DNA of 64,000 nt, taken from the NCBI RefSeq assembly GCF_000424585.1, contig NZ_AUKE01000010.1, positions 1 through 64,000 of the forward strand. Reading direction: 5' to 3'. Shown here piece by piece: positions 50,782 to 59,920 of this stretch. A model generated the notes under the pieces. The model did no database searches, was not told the DNA's origin, and was given only the letters and a program-made list of their open reading frames with translations. Source of the DNA: Butyrivibrio sp. MC2013 (GTDB lineage Bacteria > Bacillota > Clostridia > Lachnospirales > Lachnospiraceae). Numbering within the stretch: position 1 is the stretch's first letter; the number at the start of each line of letters is the position of its first letter. Both the position numbers and the translations under genes were made by a program.

Positions 50782-52062
50782 TCAAACTCTTTCTTCAATT
50801 GCTTTGCCGATATCATGACGCATGTATTTACCGTCAAAGTCTACCCACTCAGTAGCCTCGTAAGCTCTCTTTCTCGCTGCACTCAGATCGTCACCCTTGG
50901 CTGTGATGCCAAGTACACGTCCCCCGCTTGTAACGACCCTTCCCTGAGCGTCGAAAGCTGTTCCTGCGTGGAAGCAGTAACAGTCATCAGCCTCAGCGAA
51001 CTTATCAAGGCCACTTATGATCTTACCTTTTTCGTAATGTTCAGGATAGCCCCCCGATGCTAAAACCACGCATACTGCAGCCTTATCTTCGAATTCCAGA
51101 TCGATCTCATCCAGTCTTTCATCGATGACCGCATTCATGACATCTATTATATCAGTTTTCATGCGAACAAGCACAACCTGTGTTTCAGGATCTCCAAAAC
51201 GGGTATTGTACTCTACCACCTTGGGTCCCTCAGCAGTCATCATAAGGCCAAAATACAGTACGCCCTTAAAAGGTCTGCCTTCTGCTGCCATAGCATCAAC
51301 AGTCTTTCTGTATATGGTCTCATTGGCCACCCGGTCAATCTCTTCTGTATAGAAGGGACTGGGAGAGAAGGTACCCATACCGCCTGTGTTAAGGCCTGTA
51401 TCTCCGTCCCCTGCTCTCTTATGATCCTGAGAGGAAGCCATGAGCTTGTAATTGTGGCCATCCACAAAAGCCAGGACAGATACCTCCCTGCCTGTCATAA
51501 ACTCTTCGATGACCATCTCATTGCCTGCTGTTCCGAATTTCTTGTCCAGCATGATCTCATCTACACCTGCCAGAGCTTCCTCAAGGCTGTTGCAGATCAG
51601 TACGCCCTTACCAAGAGCCAGGCCGTCAGCCTTAAGGACTACAGGGAATTTATTATAAGACTTCAGATACTCCTTGGCCTTGTCAGCTTCTGTGAATACT
51701 TCATAGGCCGCTGTGGGAATACCATACTTTTTCATCAGATTCTTGGAGAAGGACTTGCTGCCTTCGATGATAGCAGCGTTCTGCCTGGTACCAAATACTC
51801 TAAGGCCTTCCTCTTCCAGCCTGTCCACTATACCTGCGCACAGCGGATCATCCTGTGAGCAGATCACAAGATCTACTTCCTTTTCCTTGGCAAAAGCTGC
51901 GATCCTGTCAAATTCCATAACACCTATAGGTGCACATTCTGCAAGCTCTGCAATGCCCGCATTACCGGGGACACAATATATCTTATCGGCATGTTTGCTT
52001 CGTGAAACGGCTTCAACTATTGCATGTTCACGACCGCCTCCGCCTACTACCAGAATCTTCAA
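50782..52062 (-). CDS. purD: Phosphoribosylamine-glycine ligase
   Basis: 426 residues. It opens MKILVVGGGGREHAIVEAVS and has the ATP-grasp segments KADGLALGKGVLICNSLEEA, EEFMTGREVSVLAFVDG, DTGLNTGGMGTFSPSPF and NTRFGDPETQ. It makes glycinamide ribonucleotide, the second step of purine synthesis. Last purine gene of purE-purM-purN-purD. Confidence 0.97.
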   Translation of the reverse strand: MKILVVGGGGREHAIVEAVSRSKHADKIYCVPGNAGIAELAECAPIGVMEFDRIAAFAKEKEVDLVICSQDDPLCAGIVDRLEEEGLRVFGTRQNAAIIEGSKSFSKNLMKKYGIPTAAYEVFTEADKAKEYLKSYNKFPVVLKADGLALGKGVLICNSLEEALAGVDEIMLDKKFGTAGNEMVIEEFMTGREVSVLAFVDGHNYKLMASSQDHKRAGDGDTGLNTGGMGTFSPSPFYTEEIDRVANETIYRKTVDAMAAEGRPFKGVLYFGLMMTAEGPKVVEYNTRFGDPETQVVLVRMKTDIIDVMNAVIDERLDEIDLEFEDKAAVCVVLASGGYPEHYEKGKIISGLDKFAEADDCYCFHAGTAFDAQGRVVTSGGRVLGITAKGDDLSAARKRAYEATEWVDFDGKYMRHDIGKAIEERV

Positions 52063-52095
52063 TTCTTAGCTCCTCCCATATTCTTTAGCGATAAA

Positions 52096-52740
52096 TTACA
52101 GATCAATATCTTCATATCTGTCTATAACGACATGACCGTCATTTATAGAAACACGGCCTGCTGCTATGAGATCCACAGCCATAGGCAGAATCTTCCACTC
52201 AGCTTCCTCCATAACTCTCCTCTGAAGAGACTCAGGAGTATCATCCTGTCTGATCATAACGGCTTTCTGCAGGATGATAGGACCTGTGTCAGTACCCTCA
52301 TCTACAAAGTGTACTGTTGCTCCTGTCACTCTGACGCCTCTCTCCAGCACCTTCTCATGAACATGAAGTCCATAAAAGCCCTTGCCGCAAAATGAAGGGA
52401 TCAGTGAAGGATGGATATTGATGATCCTGCCAGGAAAGGCTTCTACAACAGCAGGGGGTATATTAAGAAGACACCCTGCCAGTACGATCAGATCCGGCTC
52501 TGCACTCTTTAGTACTGAGAGGAACTCCCTGTTAAAGTCATCTCTTGTGGGATAATCCTTGGGAGATCTGCATACAGCCTCTATCCCGGCATTCCTGGCC
52601 CTTTCAAGGGCATAAGCCCCGGGGTTATTGGAAAAGACCATCACTATCTCAGCGTTCTTTATGGTCTTATTATTGATACCGTCGATCAGCGCCTGAAGGT
52701 TGGTGCCTCCTCCGCTGACGCACACTGCAAGCCTTAGCAT
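52096..52740 (-). CDS. purN: Phosphoribosylglycinamide formyltransferase
   Basis: 214 residues: LAVCVSGGGTNLQALIDGIN, the catalytic region RIINIHPSLIPSFCGKGFYG (N-x-H), and VTGATVHFVDEGTDTGPIILQ with the conserved Asp. It transfers formyl from formyl-tetrahydrofolate to GAR. It overlaps purM by 7 bases, so translation is coupled. Confidence 0.97.
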   Translation of the reverse strand: MLRLAVCVSGGGTNLQALIDGINNKTIKNAEIVMVFSNNPGAYALERARNAGIEAVCRSPKDYPTRDDFNREFLSVLKSAEPDLIVLAGCLLNIPPAVVEAFPGRIINIHPSLIPSFCGKGFYGLHVHEKVLERGVRVTGATVHFVDEGTDTGPIILQKAVMIRQDDTPESLQRRVMEEAEWKILPMAVDLIAAGRVSINDGHVVIDRYEDIDL

Positions 52741-53765
52741 AATTCAACACCCTTCTCGCCATTTTCGATATGGCCTACTACAAAGCCCTTCTCGCCTGAA
52801 GCTTCAATGGCTGCAAGAGTCTTGTCCACATCCTCTTTTCTCACGCAGAGTACCATGCCAAGGCCCATGTTGTAGGTGTTGTACATCATATGATCATCAA
52901 CGCCGCCCTTTGCCTGCATGAGCTTAAAGATAGCAGGTACTTCGTAGCTGTCCTTACGAATCACAGCCTTCTTGTCATCAGGAAGCATCCTGGGTACATT
53001 CTCATAGAAACCACCGCCTGTGATATGACTGCAGCCTCTCACTCTCACGCCTGCTTCCTTGATAGCCTTCATCATATGTACATAGATCCTTGTGGGCTCA
53101 AGAAGTGCTTCACCAAGGGTCCTGCCCAGTTCATCATAATAAGTATCCAGACTCTCCCTCGTCATATCAAATATCTTTCTAACAAGAGAGAAGCCATTGG
53201 AATGAACACCGCTTGATGCTGCACCGATAAGTACGTCGCCGTCCTCAATCTCGCTTCCATCGATCAGGTCCTTCTTCTCACATACGCCTACGCTAAAGCC
53301 GGCCAGATCATAATCATCCTCAGGCATAAGTCCGGGATGCTCGGCTGTCTCGCCGCCTACCAGAGCGCAATCACTCATCTTGCAGCCTTCAGCTACTCCC
53401 TTGACGATAGCAGCTATCTTCTCAGGATAGTTCTTGCCGCATGCTATATAATCCAGGAAAAAGAGAGGCTCACCGCCTGCACATGCCACATCGTTGACAC
53501 ACATAGCTACGCAGTCGATACCGATGGTATCGTGCTTGTCCAAAAGAAATGCGATCTTAAGCTTGGTACCTACTCCGTCTGTTCCGGATAAAAGTACCGG
53601 GTGCTCCATATCCTTTATAGCTCCCAGATCAAATGCTCCTGAGAATCCTCCGATACCGCCCATAACCTCGGGCCTCATTGTAGTCTTTACATACTGCTTC
53701 ATGAGTTCAACAGACTTGTAACCTGCCTCGATATCTACGCCTGCCTTCTTGTAATCCAGTGACAC
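52734..53765 (-). CDS. purM: Phosphoribosylformylglycinamidine cyclo-ligase (AIR synthetase)
   Basis: 343 residues with the PurM landmarks LDYKKAGVDIEAGYKSVELM, VLLSGTDGVGTKLKIAFLLD, CVAMCVNDVACAGGEPLFFL, VGGETAEHPGLM and HITGGGFYENVPRML. It closes the imidazole ring to give AIR. Transcribed after purE and before purN. Confidence 0.97.
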   Translation of the reverse strand: MSLDYKKAGVDIEAGYKSVELMKQYVKTTMRPEVMGGIGGFSGAFDLGAIKDMEHPVLLSGTDGVGTKLKIAFLLDKHDTIGIDCVAMCVNDVACAGGEPLFFLDYIACGKNYPEKIAAIVKGVAEGCKMSDCALVGGETAEHPGLMPEDDYDLAGFSVGVCEKKDLIDGSEIEDGDVLIGAASSGVHSNGFSLVRKIFDMTRESLDTYYDELGRTLGEALLEPTRIYVHMMKAIKEAGVRVRGCSHITGGGFYENVPRMLPDDKKAVIRKDSYEVPAIFKLMQAKGGVDDHMMYNTYNMGLGMVLCVRKEDVDKTLAAIEASGEKGFVVGHIENGEKGVELC

Positions 53766-53857
53766 CTTATTTCCCTCCGATCATAATAAAACAATTGATA
53801 CTGCCTATATATCGATAAATCTCTGTTTCAGAGACCATCTGTCTTTTCATTAAAGAA

Positions 53858-54358
53858 TCAATAATTCTTCCAGCCTGTCTCCTGAAGTCTCTCGTCCTTG
53901 GCTACAACGCTCTCTTTCATGGATGCGCTGTAATCCTTGAGCTTCAAAAGAAGGTCCTTATCAGCTACAGCCAGGATCTTGGCTGCCAGGATACCTGCAT
54001 TGGCTCCGCCATTAATAGCTACTGTTGCTACAGGTATACCGCTGGGCATCTGTACTATGGAATAAAGTGAATCACGTCCGCCCAGTGATGTGGTATGCAT
54101 GGGAACGCCTATTACGGGAAGAGGGAATATTGCTGCGCACATTCCGGGAAGATGAGCTGCCATTCCTGCACCGGCGATGATCACCTTCAGTCCTCTCTCC
54201 TCTGCTCCTTTGGCATACGTAAAGAATTCGTCTACTTCTCTGTGAGCTGAGATGATATGCATCTCATAAGATACTCCAAGCTGATCCAGTATATCAGCTG
54301 CTTTGGACATGACACTCATATCTGAGTCAGATCCCATGATAATTCCTACCTGCGGCAT
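53858..54358 (-). CDS. purE: N5-carboxyaminoimidazole ribonucleotide mutase
   Basis: 166 residues from the ATG at 54358 (MPQVGIIMGSDSDMSVMSKA), after GGGAGG; the longer frame has no support. Class I PurE motifs: GSDSD, ISAHREVDEFFTYA, IAGAGMAAHLPGMCA and GVPMHTTSLGGRDSL. Bacterial class I PurE usually pairs with PurK, which is not in the window. Confidence 0.95.
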   Translation of the reverse strand: MPQVGIIMGSDSDMSVMSKAADILDQLGVSYEMHIISAHREVDEFFTYAKGAEERGLKVIIAGAGMAAHLPGMCAAIFPLPVIGVPMHTTSLGGRDSLYSIVQMPSGIPVATVAINGGANAGILAAKILAVADKDLLLKLKDYSASMKESVVAKDERLQETGWKNY

Positions 54359-54447
54359 TTTGATCCTCCCTTTATAAATCAGAAACAGATGCATGGCAGC
54401 AAAAGCGCCATTATCTCTGCCTCTTTGTAAGCTGTTACATCCTGTGG

Positions 54448-54846
54448 TCACATATAGAAGCCTGCAACCACCATTCCTATCATGATAAGTATATCAACAG
54501 TACATATAACTATACCTGATGTAGGGAATAATCTGAAGATATTTCTTTGTCTCTCCCCCATAATACCAAGTACAAGGCCTGCGACACTGTATAAAAAAGC
54601 CCACACCAAAGCCATGCCAAGCTTCTCGGAAGCAATCCCACCTGCAAAATACGCCATCCTCACACATACAAACAGCGTAGCTGCAGCTACTACTCCCAGG
54701 ATGAATGACATGACTCCCTTAACAGGATGTACGTTATCTGTAAAAATATATCTTCTTTTAAAGCGCAGATAACTGAGCCTTAGATGCTTTTTCTTTTTTC
54801 TCTTAGGGGGCAGGCTCTCATAATCCCCTTCAAATTCTTCAGCCAT
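54448..54846 (-). CDS. DUF6142-like membrane protein with four predicted helices
   Basis: 132 residues from the ATG at 54846. A basic cytoplasmic start (PPKRKKKKHLRLSYLRFKRR) is followed by four predicted helices (VMSFILGVVAAATLFVCVRM, LGMALVWAFLYSVAGLVLGI, GIVICTVDILIMIGMVVAGF and a shorter one). Its ATG shares one base with the stop of the preceding 50-residue gene. Similar small membrane proteins occur in other Lachnospiraceae; role unknown. Confidence 0.65.
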   Translation of the reverse strand: MAEEFEGDYESLPPKRKKKKHLRLSYLRFKRRYIFTDNVHPVKGVMSFILGVVAAATLFVCVRMAYFAGGIASEKLGMALVWAFLYSVAGLVLGIMGERQRNIFRLFPTSGIVICTVDILIMIGMVVAGFYM

Positions 54847-54998
54847 CAAAACAGTATCTTCTTGCGGCTGGTTAAGAGTCTGGCGCCGCTTACTATCAGC
54901 ATGACACCGGCAGTAACGCCTGATACTATAGCCAGAACACCAAAGACGATGTTCATAGCGCCGCAGCTGCCCATGAGTTTAAATGTCTTCTCTTCCAT
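54846..54998 (-). CDS. Small hydrophobic protein, 50 residues
   Basis: MEEKTFKLMGSCGAMNIVFG continues as a hydrophobic helix or hairpin (VLAIVSGVTAGVMLIVSGAR) and ends RLLTSRKKILF. GGGAG lies 8 bases before the ATG, and the stop overlaps the next start by one base (TGATG), a typical coupled pair. It lies 26 bases after pyrE. Function unknown. Confidence 0.65.
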   Translation of the reverse strand: MEEKTFKLMGSCGAMNIVFGVLAIVSGVTAGVMLIVSGARLLTSRKKILF

Positions 54999-55024
54999 TT
55001 TCCGCTCCCTTCATAAGGTCTAAA

Positions 55025-55711
55025 TCAGTTCTTCTTTGCGCCGTATTCTTTGTAATACTCGTCAATACTCTTCTTGATCTCACTGGTCAGGATCACCTCA
55101 CCGTCAACGGGACGGTTGTAGAGATATTCCACTACATCGGACATGCTCACAATAGCATGTGCACCGATACCATACTTCTCGTGGATCTCATCAAGAGCGC
55201 TCAGGTCTGAGTCCAGGCCCTTCTCCTCACGATTGAGAGATACCATCAGTCCTACCACATCAACATCATCAGCCTGAGCCTGAAGGATAGGCCAGGTCTC
55301 TTCGATGGACTTACCGGAAGTAGTAACATCCTCGATGATCAGTACTCTGTCTCCGTTCTTGATCTTGCTGCCCAGCAGAATGCCTTTATCACCGTGGTCC
55401 TTGACCTCTTTTCTGTTGGCACAATACTTGATATCCCTGCCATAGAGCTCGCTGATAGCAACACAGGTGGCTACTGCAAGAGGGATACCCTTATATGCAG
55501 GTCCGAAGAGGATATCAAACTCAAGTCCGAAAGTATCGTGGATGGCTCTTGCATAGAACTCACCCAGCTTCTTGAGCTGTGATCCTGTGACATAAGCTCC
55601 CGCATTCATGAAAAAAGGAGACTTTCTTCCGCTCTTAAGAGTGAAGTCACCGAATTTCAGAACGTTACTGTCTACCATGAAACTAATAAACTCTTCCTTA
55701 TACTTCTCCAT
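55025..55711 (-). CDS. pyrE: Orotate phosphoribosyltransferase
   Basis: 228 residues. FTLKSGRKSPFFMNAGAYVT is the usual PyrE start; LFGPAYKGIPLAVATCVA and KEVKDHGDKGILLGSKIKNG hold the orotate and PRPP sites, and VLIIEDVTTSGKSI is the PRPP-binding motif. It makes OMP in pyrimidine synthesis and follows pyrF. Confidence 0.96.
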   Translation of the reverse strand: MEKYKEEFISFMVDSNVLKFGDFTLKSGRKSPFFMNAGAYVTGSQLKKLGEFYARAIHDTFGLEFDILFGPAYKGIPLAVATCVAISELYGRDIKYCANRKEVKDHGDKGILLGSKIKNGDRVLIIEDVTTSGKSIEETWPILQAQADDVDVVGLMVSLNREEKGLDSDLSALDEIHEKYGIGAHAIVSMSDVVEYLYNRPVDGEVILTSEIKKSIDEYYKEYGAKKN

Positions 55712-55779
55712 CTTATGCTTACCTTCTTTTGTTATTTTTGAACAGCCAAAGCTGTTTAGTTAATAGGTCTGGATATGAC

Positions 55780-56700
55780 TTATTTAATGCAGCACTGAAG
55801 ATCGCTGATCATATCAAGAACTGCTGCTCTTGCGGCATCGCCTACGTTGCCGTCAGCAAACTGAGAATACTCAGGCTTCTGCCATGCAGCAATGATACCT
55901 CTTGAAGAATTGACAATAGCGCCCAGACCGTCTTCGTTAAAGAAATCCTTGAGGTCTTCGCCCTTGCCGCCCTGCGCACCATAACCGGGTACCAGGATAT
56001 ATGCATGAGGCATGATCTTTCTGAGGGCTCTGCCCATCTCAGGGTAAGTAGCTCCCACAACAGCGCCTACATTGGAGTAGTCTCCGTCCATAGAATCAAG
56101 TCCCCACTCTTCCACCATGCGGCCTACATGCTCATAAAGAGGTGCACCGTCAACAATCCTGTCCTGAAGCTCACCGCTAGAGGGATTGGAGGTCTTGACC
56201 AGAACGAATATGCCCTTGTCATTCTTGTTGCAAACATCAATAAAGGGCTTTACTCCGTCGCTTCCAAGATAAGGATTGACTGTTGCAAAGTCCTCATTAA
56301 AACCGGCAAATGTCTCGCCGTCAAAATCAGTAGTGCCAAGGTGACCTACTGCATATGATTCTGATGTGGATCCGATATCGCCTCTCTTGATATCTCCTAT
56401 AACGATCAGACCCTTTTCGTGACAGTAGTCCACTGTCTTCTTAAAGGCTATAAGGCCCGGAATGCCAAACTGCTCATACATGGCAATCTGAGGCTTAACA
56501 GCAGGGATCAGGTCAGCTACGCCGTCCACGACTTCCTTATTGAATGCAAAAAGAGCTTCGGCAACGCCGTCGGCTGATCTTCCAAAATCCTTAAAAGCCC
56601 GGGCGGTGATACGCTCGGGAATCATGGACAGCTTGGGATCAAGTCCTACAACGATGGGAGCTCCTGTTTTCTGAATAGCCAAAATCAGTTTCTGGATCAT
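55780..56700 (-). CDS. pyrF: Orotidine 5'-phosphate decarboxylase, type 2
   Basis: 306 residues, the longer type 2 form: TGAPIVVGLDPKLSMIPERI, the catalytic region GLIVIGDIKRGDIGSTSESY (D-x-K-x-x-D), VNPYLGSDGVKPFID and the C-terminal IVNSSRGIIAAW. It makes UMP. First gene of the pyr-pur stretch; GAGAGGAAG precedes the start. Confidence 0.96.
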   Translation of the reverse strand: MIQKLILAIQKTGAPIVVGLDPKLSMIPERITARAFKDFGRSADGVAEALFAFNKEVVDGVADLIPAVKPQIAMYEQFGIPGLIAFKKTVDYCHEKGLIVIGDIKRGDIGSTSESYAVGHLGTTDFDGETFAGFNEDFATVNPYLGSDGVKPFIDVCNKNDKGIFVLVKTSNPSSGELQDRIVDGAPLYEHVGRMVEEWGLDSMDGDYSNVGAVVGATYPEMGRALRKIMPHAYILVPGYGAQGGKGEDLKDFFNEDGLGAIVNSSRGIIAAWQKPEYSQFADGNVGDAARAAVLDMISDLQCCIK

Positions 56701-56770
56701 GGAATTCTTCCTCTCAAAATTTTTCTTTTCCTATATTACCATAGAATTCCAAAATGCAACACTAAATATA

Positions 56771-56803
56771 AGAAAAAATAAACCTTGCCCCATTGGGCAA
56801 GGT
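56771..56803 (-). terminator. Terminator of the phosphorelay operon
   Basis: CCTTGCCC-CATT-GGGCAAGG with extra A-T pairs; TTTATTTTTTC follows on minus. It starts directly at the response regulator stop. Confidence 0.85.
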
Positions 56804-56805
56804 TT

Positions 56806-57567
56806 TTAATGGGAATCATATAATTTACTGTGGAAATAGGACTCTATCTGCTCCCTGAGAGCCTCAGGAGGCATGGTCTTTAAGAGATATTTTTCAGGCT
56901 TAAGGGCTACCAGCTTCATGACAGTGTCCTTGTCCTGCTTGGAAGTAAGGAACATTACAGGTATCTTGGCCATTGTAGGCTCACTCCTTAGCATCTCAAA
57001 TACCTGAGCTCCGCTGGTAACAGGCATCTCATAATCCATAAGGATCAGGTCCACTTCATTACGGGCCAGGAAGGCTATGGCATTTACGCCGGAATTGGCC
57101 ACATATACCTTGTACTGCTTTGCCAGGCAGCTCTTGATGGCATTTAAGGATACCTGGTCATCGTCTACAAGGAGGATCCTCTTCTTGCTCTCGCCCTCTT
57201 CCTTAATCATAAGAGCTATAGCCAGCTTATTGGCTACATTATCCACAGAGAAGGGTCTCTCAAAAACATCCTCGATCTTGGCTCTGGGGATAATGGGAAA
57301 GAGCCTTGAAAAATCTTCGGGAAGTCCAATGGCAAAGAGCTTGATGTCCCTGTCATCTATTATATCTCTTATACAAGCCATGGATGCAGCATCAACAGAG
57401 TTGTCGCAGTAGAGAAGGCACACTTCTCCTCCTTTGACAGCCTTTTTGATATCATCGGGAAGAGAGCCCACGGGATTAACAGCAAAACCGTTGCTCTCAA
57501 GACCGGATATGACAGCTTTGACCATAAAGCTTTTTTTATCGCCTATAAGCAGTATGCTCTTATCCAT
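56806..57567 (-). CDS. Response regulator with one degenerate and one complete receiver domain
   Basis: 253 residues. Residues 1-120 are receiver-like (SILLIGDKKSFMVKAVISGL ... EDVFERPFSVDNV) but lack the acidic pocket. Residues 128-250 form a full receiver: RILLVDDDQVSLNAIKSCLA, phosphoacceptor Asp in DLILMDYEMPVTSG, FLTSK and the conserved Lys in YLLKTMPP. No output domain, so it probably passes phosphate or acts by protein contact. It overlaps the Hpt gene upstream by 8 bases. Confidence 0.85.
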   Translation of the reverse strand: MDKSILLIGDKKSFMVKAVISGLESNGFAVNPVGSLPDDIKKAVKGGEVCLLYCDNSVDAASMACIRDIIDDRDIKLFAIGLPEDFSRLFPIIPRAKIEDVFERPFSVDNVANKLAIALMIKEEGESKKRILLVDDDQVSLNAIKSCLAKQYKVYVANSGVNAIAFLARNEVDLILMDYEMPVTSGAQVFEMLRSEPTMAKIPVMFLTSKQDKDTVMKLVALKPEKYLLKTMPPEALREQIESYFHSKLYDSH

Positions 57568-58159
57568 TAATATAGTCCTTTATCAGTCTTCTGGCTGATA
57601 CCTGATCTCCTGATCTTATCATACCGGCAAGATCGGATGTGAAACGCTTCCTGTCTCCATCAAGTCTGTAATTCCTAAGACTATCTAAAACACTGCCAGC
57701 GCTGTCATAGTCATACATACTTATAAATTCATCAATTGCAGTTATCGCTTCTGCAAACTCTTCGTCTGTGATCTCTTCCTTGAATGAATCGTCCAGCTCA
57801 TCCTCTGCCATAGGTGCCAGATACTCTTCATAGGCCCTGTAGTCTTTAAGAAGGCCCGGAGTCAGCTCCTCAATGGACTTCTCGTCAGCCTTGTCGCCGC
57901 ATTCCTCAAGAAATCTTGCCTTCTCGGACAACTCAGACGCACCAATAAGTCTGCTGCTGCCCTTAAGGCCATGGACCAGTATTGTATAATTCCTGAAATC
58001 CTTCTCTGCAGCAAACTTCTCTATCTTCTCACTCTTACCTTGGATATCTTCTCTAAACATCTTGAGAGATTCTGCCAGGACTTCTTCTGACCCGCAGTTG
58101 GTCAGTCCCTTGTCCAGATCAATACCCCCAATCTTATGCAATAATTCCGTCAGGCTCAT
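57560..58159 (-). CDS. Hpt-domain phosphotransfer protein
   Basis: About 199 residues from the ATG at 58159 (MSLTELLHKIGGIDLDKGLT), after GGAGG. The Hpt motif NYTILVHGLKGSSRLIGASE holds the phosphorylated His. The C-terminal third (FAEAITAIDEFISMYDYDSA) is a further helical segment. No histidine kinase is encoded nearby. It overlaps the response regulator gene. Confidence 0.85.
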   Translation of the reverse strand: MSLTELLHKIGGIDLDKGLTNCGSEEVLAESLKMFREDIQGKSEKIEKFAAEKDFRNYTILVHGLKGSSRLIGASELSEKARFLEECGDKADEKSIEELTPGLLKDYRAYEEYLAPMAEDELDDSFKEEITDEEFAEAITAIDEFISMYDYDSAGSVLDSLRNYRLDGDRKRFTSDLAGMIRSGDQVSARRLIKDYING

Positions 58160-58264
58160 GCTAAATAACCTCCAAAAGGGATCTTTTTCCCCCGCGTTAC
58201 ACATTCCCGCATAGAGATTATCGGCATAAATCATCAACAAATAAACTTATACTCAAATTATAAC

Positions 58265-58421
58265 ATGACGTAAGGGTCAAAAGTCATTTCGATTCGAGCT
58301 TGCTCGAAATCGAATATGAATTTATGACCCGCAAAACATGAGCAAAGTAGCACGTAGTGCGGATTGGCGAATGTTTTAGGATTGTGAGAGTTTCGAAGAA
58401 ACGGAACAATCCGTTAGTCAT
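58265..58421. ncRNA. Possible structured RNA or repeat: closed four-way junction
   Basis: An outer pair ATGACgTAA (58265-58273) / TTAGTCAT (58414-58421) encloses three adjoining hairpins: GGGTCA...TGACCC with long inner TTCGATTCGAGC/GCTCGAAATCGAA pairing (58274-58330); CAAAACAT...ATGTTTTAG with inner GCAC/GTGC (58332-58378); and GGATTGT...ACAATCC with inner GTTTC/GAAAC (58379-58412). There is almost no unpaired joining sequence. It lies between two Hpt genes. It may be a transcribed RNA or a mobile repeat; the strand is not known. Confidence 0.45.
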
Positions 58422-58450
58422 AAGGTGTCAAGCAGTGTATATATTTAAAT

Positions 58451-58807
58451 TTATTGAATAATACGTCTTATCTCATCAAGAAGCTTTCTGTAGCTCTCCA
58501 TAAAGATATGATGATTAGCTTCGATAAAGCTATGATCACCTCTTTTGCAGGCATCACTAAGGTCCCTTGCCATGGAACCAATATGATCAATACCCAGAGT
58601 CAGGGATGTACCCTTTACTGAATGCACATATACGCCATAGTTCTTCCAGTCCTGAGCAGTAAAGCTCTCTTCAAGAGCCCTACTCTTTTCTCCCTCAAGA
58701 TAATCGCCAAGGAGCTCTATATACAGATCCTCATCTCCGGCGCAAAGGGCTATTCCGTCCTCAACACTAACGCCGACTATATTTCTTACCTCATCTAATT
58801 TAGTCAC
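58451..58807 (-). CDS. Hpt-domain phosphotransfer protein
   Basis: About 118 residues from a GTG at 58807 with AAAGGAG 6 bases before; the ATG eleven codons earlier is possible but lies deeper in the PAP2 gene. The Hpt motif is NYGVYVHSVKGTSLTLGIDH with the phospho-His, in a four-helix bundle of typical length. It overlaps the PAP2 gene by 8 bases and is separated from the second Hpt gene by the four-way-junction element. Confidence 0.8.
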   Translation of the reverse strand: MTKLDEVRNIVGVSVEDGIALCAGDEDLYIELLGDYLEGEKSRALEESFTAQDWKNYGVYVHSVKGTSLTLGIDHIGSMARDLSDACKRGDHSFIEANHHIFMESYRKLLDEIRRIIQ

Positions 58808-59807
58808 GATGGTCTCCTTTGACCGCAGCGCGGCCTTCAAAATATGTAAACAGCATGGGATATAAGCCCAGGCAGTAGAGTCCTACCAATATATAAGTAA
58901 TAAAGTGGCCCGGCAGATAGCCAAAGATCATATCAAATCCCTTACCTATGCCCATGGCCAGGATCACCAGTCCCAAAAATCCGGGAACAAAGCGCGTGAG
59001 AGCCTTCTTCAAAGTCATACCCTCTGTAGTAAAATGCACATATCTGCGTTCGATAAGGTAGCCCCAGTTGGCTCCGATAAAGATACCTGTCATCTTGAAA
59101 GCATCCTTTTTAAGGACAGCAGGATCCGCAAGAAGCTCTCCGTCAGCACCAATATCCATGGGATAGGCCTTAAAGGAAATATAGAGTATGGCAGCCAGAG
59201 CAAGCGCAGTAATTGCGATGAGATAGCGGATAAGGGCTGCATCATCTGATCTGTCCCCTATCTCAAGGAGCCTTCGCGATGCAAATAAGAATATGAGACT
59301 CAGCCCGCAGCCTGTCAGCACGTCCTGAGGCGTATGCACCTCGCAGTAGAGTCTGGACAAAGGTATGAGCACCGCAGGAAGGACAAGGAGCATTGACAGC
59401 TTCTTTCTCCCATTATCCCTTGCTGCTGCAGAACCGGCGCCATATACTGCCACAGCATTAATGGTATGACCGCTGGGAAAAGAGTAGCCCGTAGCCCCCT
59501 TGAGAGCGCTTGCAACAGGCTCTACAGCAGGATTCCTGATCCAGGGCCTGTATACGCAAAAAAGACACTTGGTAAAATTACCAATAAAATTGGCATAGGC
59601 AGCTGCTGCCACAATACAGATGCCGCTCCTCTTGTGGATACACCAGTAAACAAGGGTCATGAGCATCATCATGGGATACACATCCCCTGCAAAGGTCACG
59701 GCATTCATGATAAAGTCCAGGGCATAACCTGTAGCCTCTCTGAAAGCCTGGATTTTAAGCAGGATATCTATATCTATCCCCTGTGCATATAACATAGACA
59801 GCGTCAT
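58800..59807 (-). CDS. PAP2 family membrane phosphatase
   Basis: About 335 residues from the ATG at 59807, after GGAGG at 5 bases. The three PAP2 motifs are KCLFCVYRP (K-x6-R-P), FPSGHT (P-S-G-H) and SRLYCEVHTPQD (S-R-x5-H-x3-D). Multiple helices follow the catalytic part, with a C-terminal extension of about 130 residues containing three or four more helices. It probably dephosphorylates a lipid phosphate at the outer membrane face. The Hpt gene overlaps its end. Confidence 0.9.
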   Translation of the reverse strand: MTLSMLYAQGIDIDILLKIQAFREATGYALDFIMNAVTFAGDVYPMMMLMTLVYWCIHKRSGICIVAAAAYANFIGNFTKCLFCVYRPWIRNPAVEPVASALKGATGYSFPSGHTINAVAVYGAGSAAARDNGRKKLSMLLVLPAVLIPLSRLYCEVHTPQDVLTGCGLSLIFLFASRRLLEIGDRSDDAALIRYLIAITALALAAILYISFKAYPMDIGADGELLADPAVLKKDAFKMTGIFIGANWGYLIERRYVHFTTEGMTLKKALTRFVPGFLGLVILAMGIGKGFDMIFGYLPGHFITYILVGLYCLGLYPMLFTYFEGRAAVKGDHRD

Positions 59808-59920
59808 CTCATCCTCCATTCTTAATCACGCAATATAAAGATTTTAAATGCTATTCCATAGTCAAGTCAACTTTCAGAACTATACAACCGATATATAATA
59901 CGCAGGAGCAAAGGGCGGAG

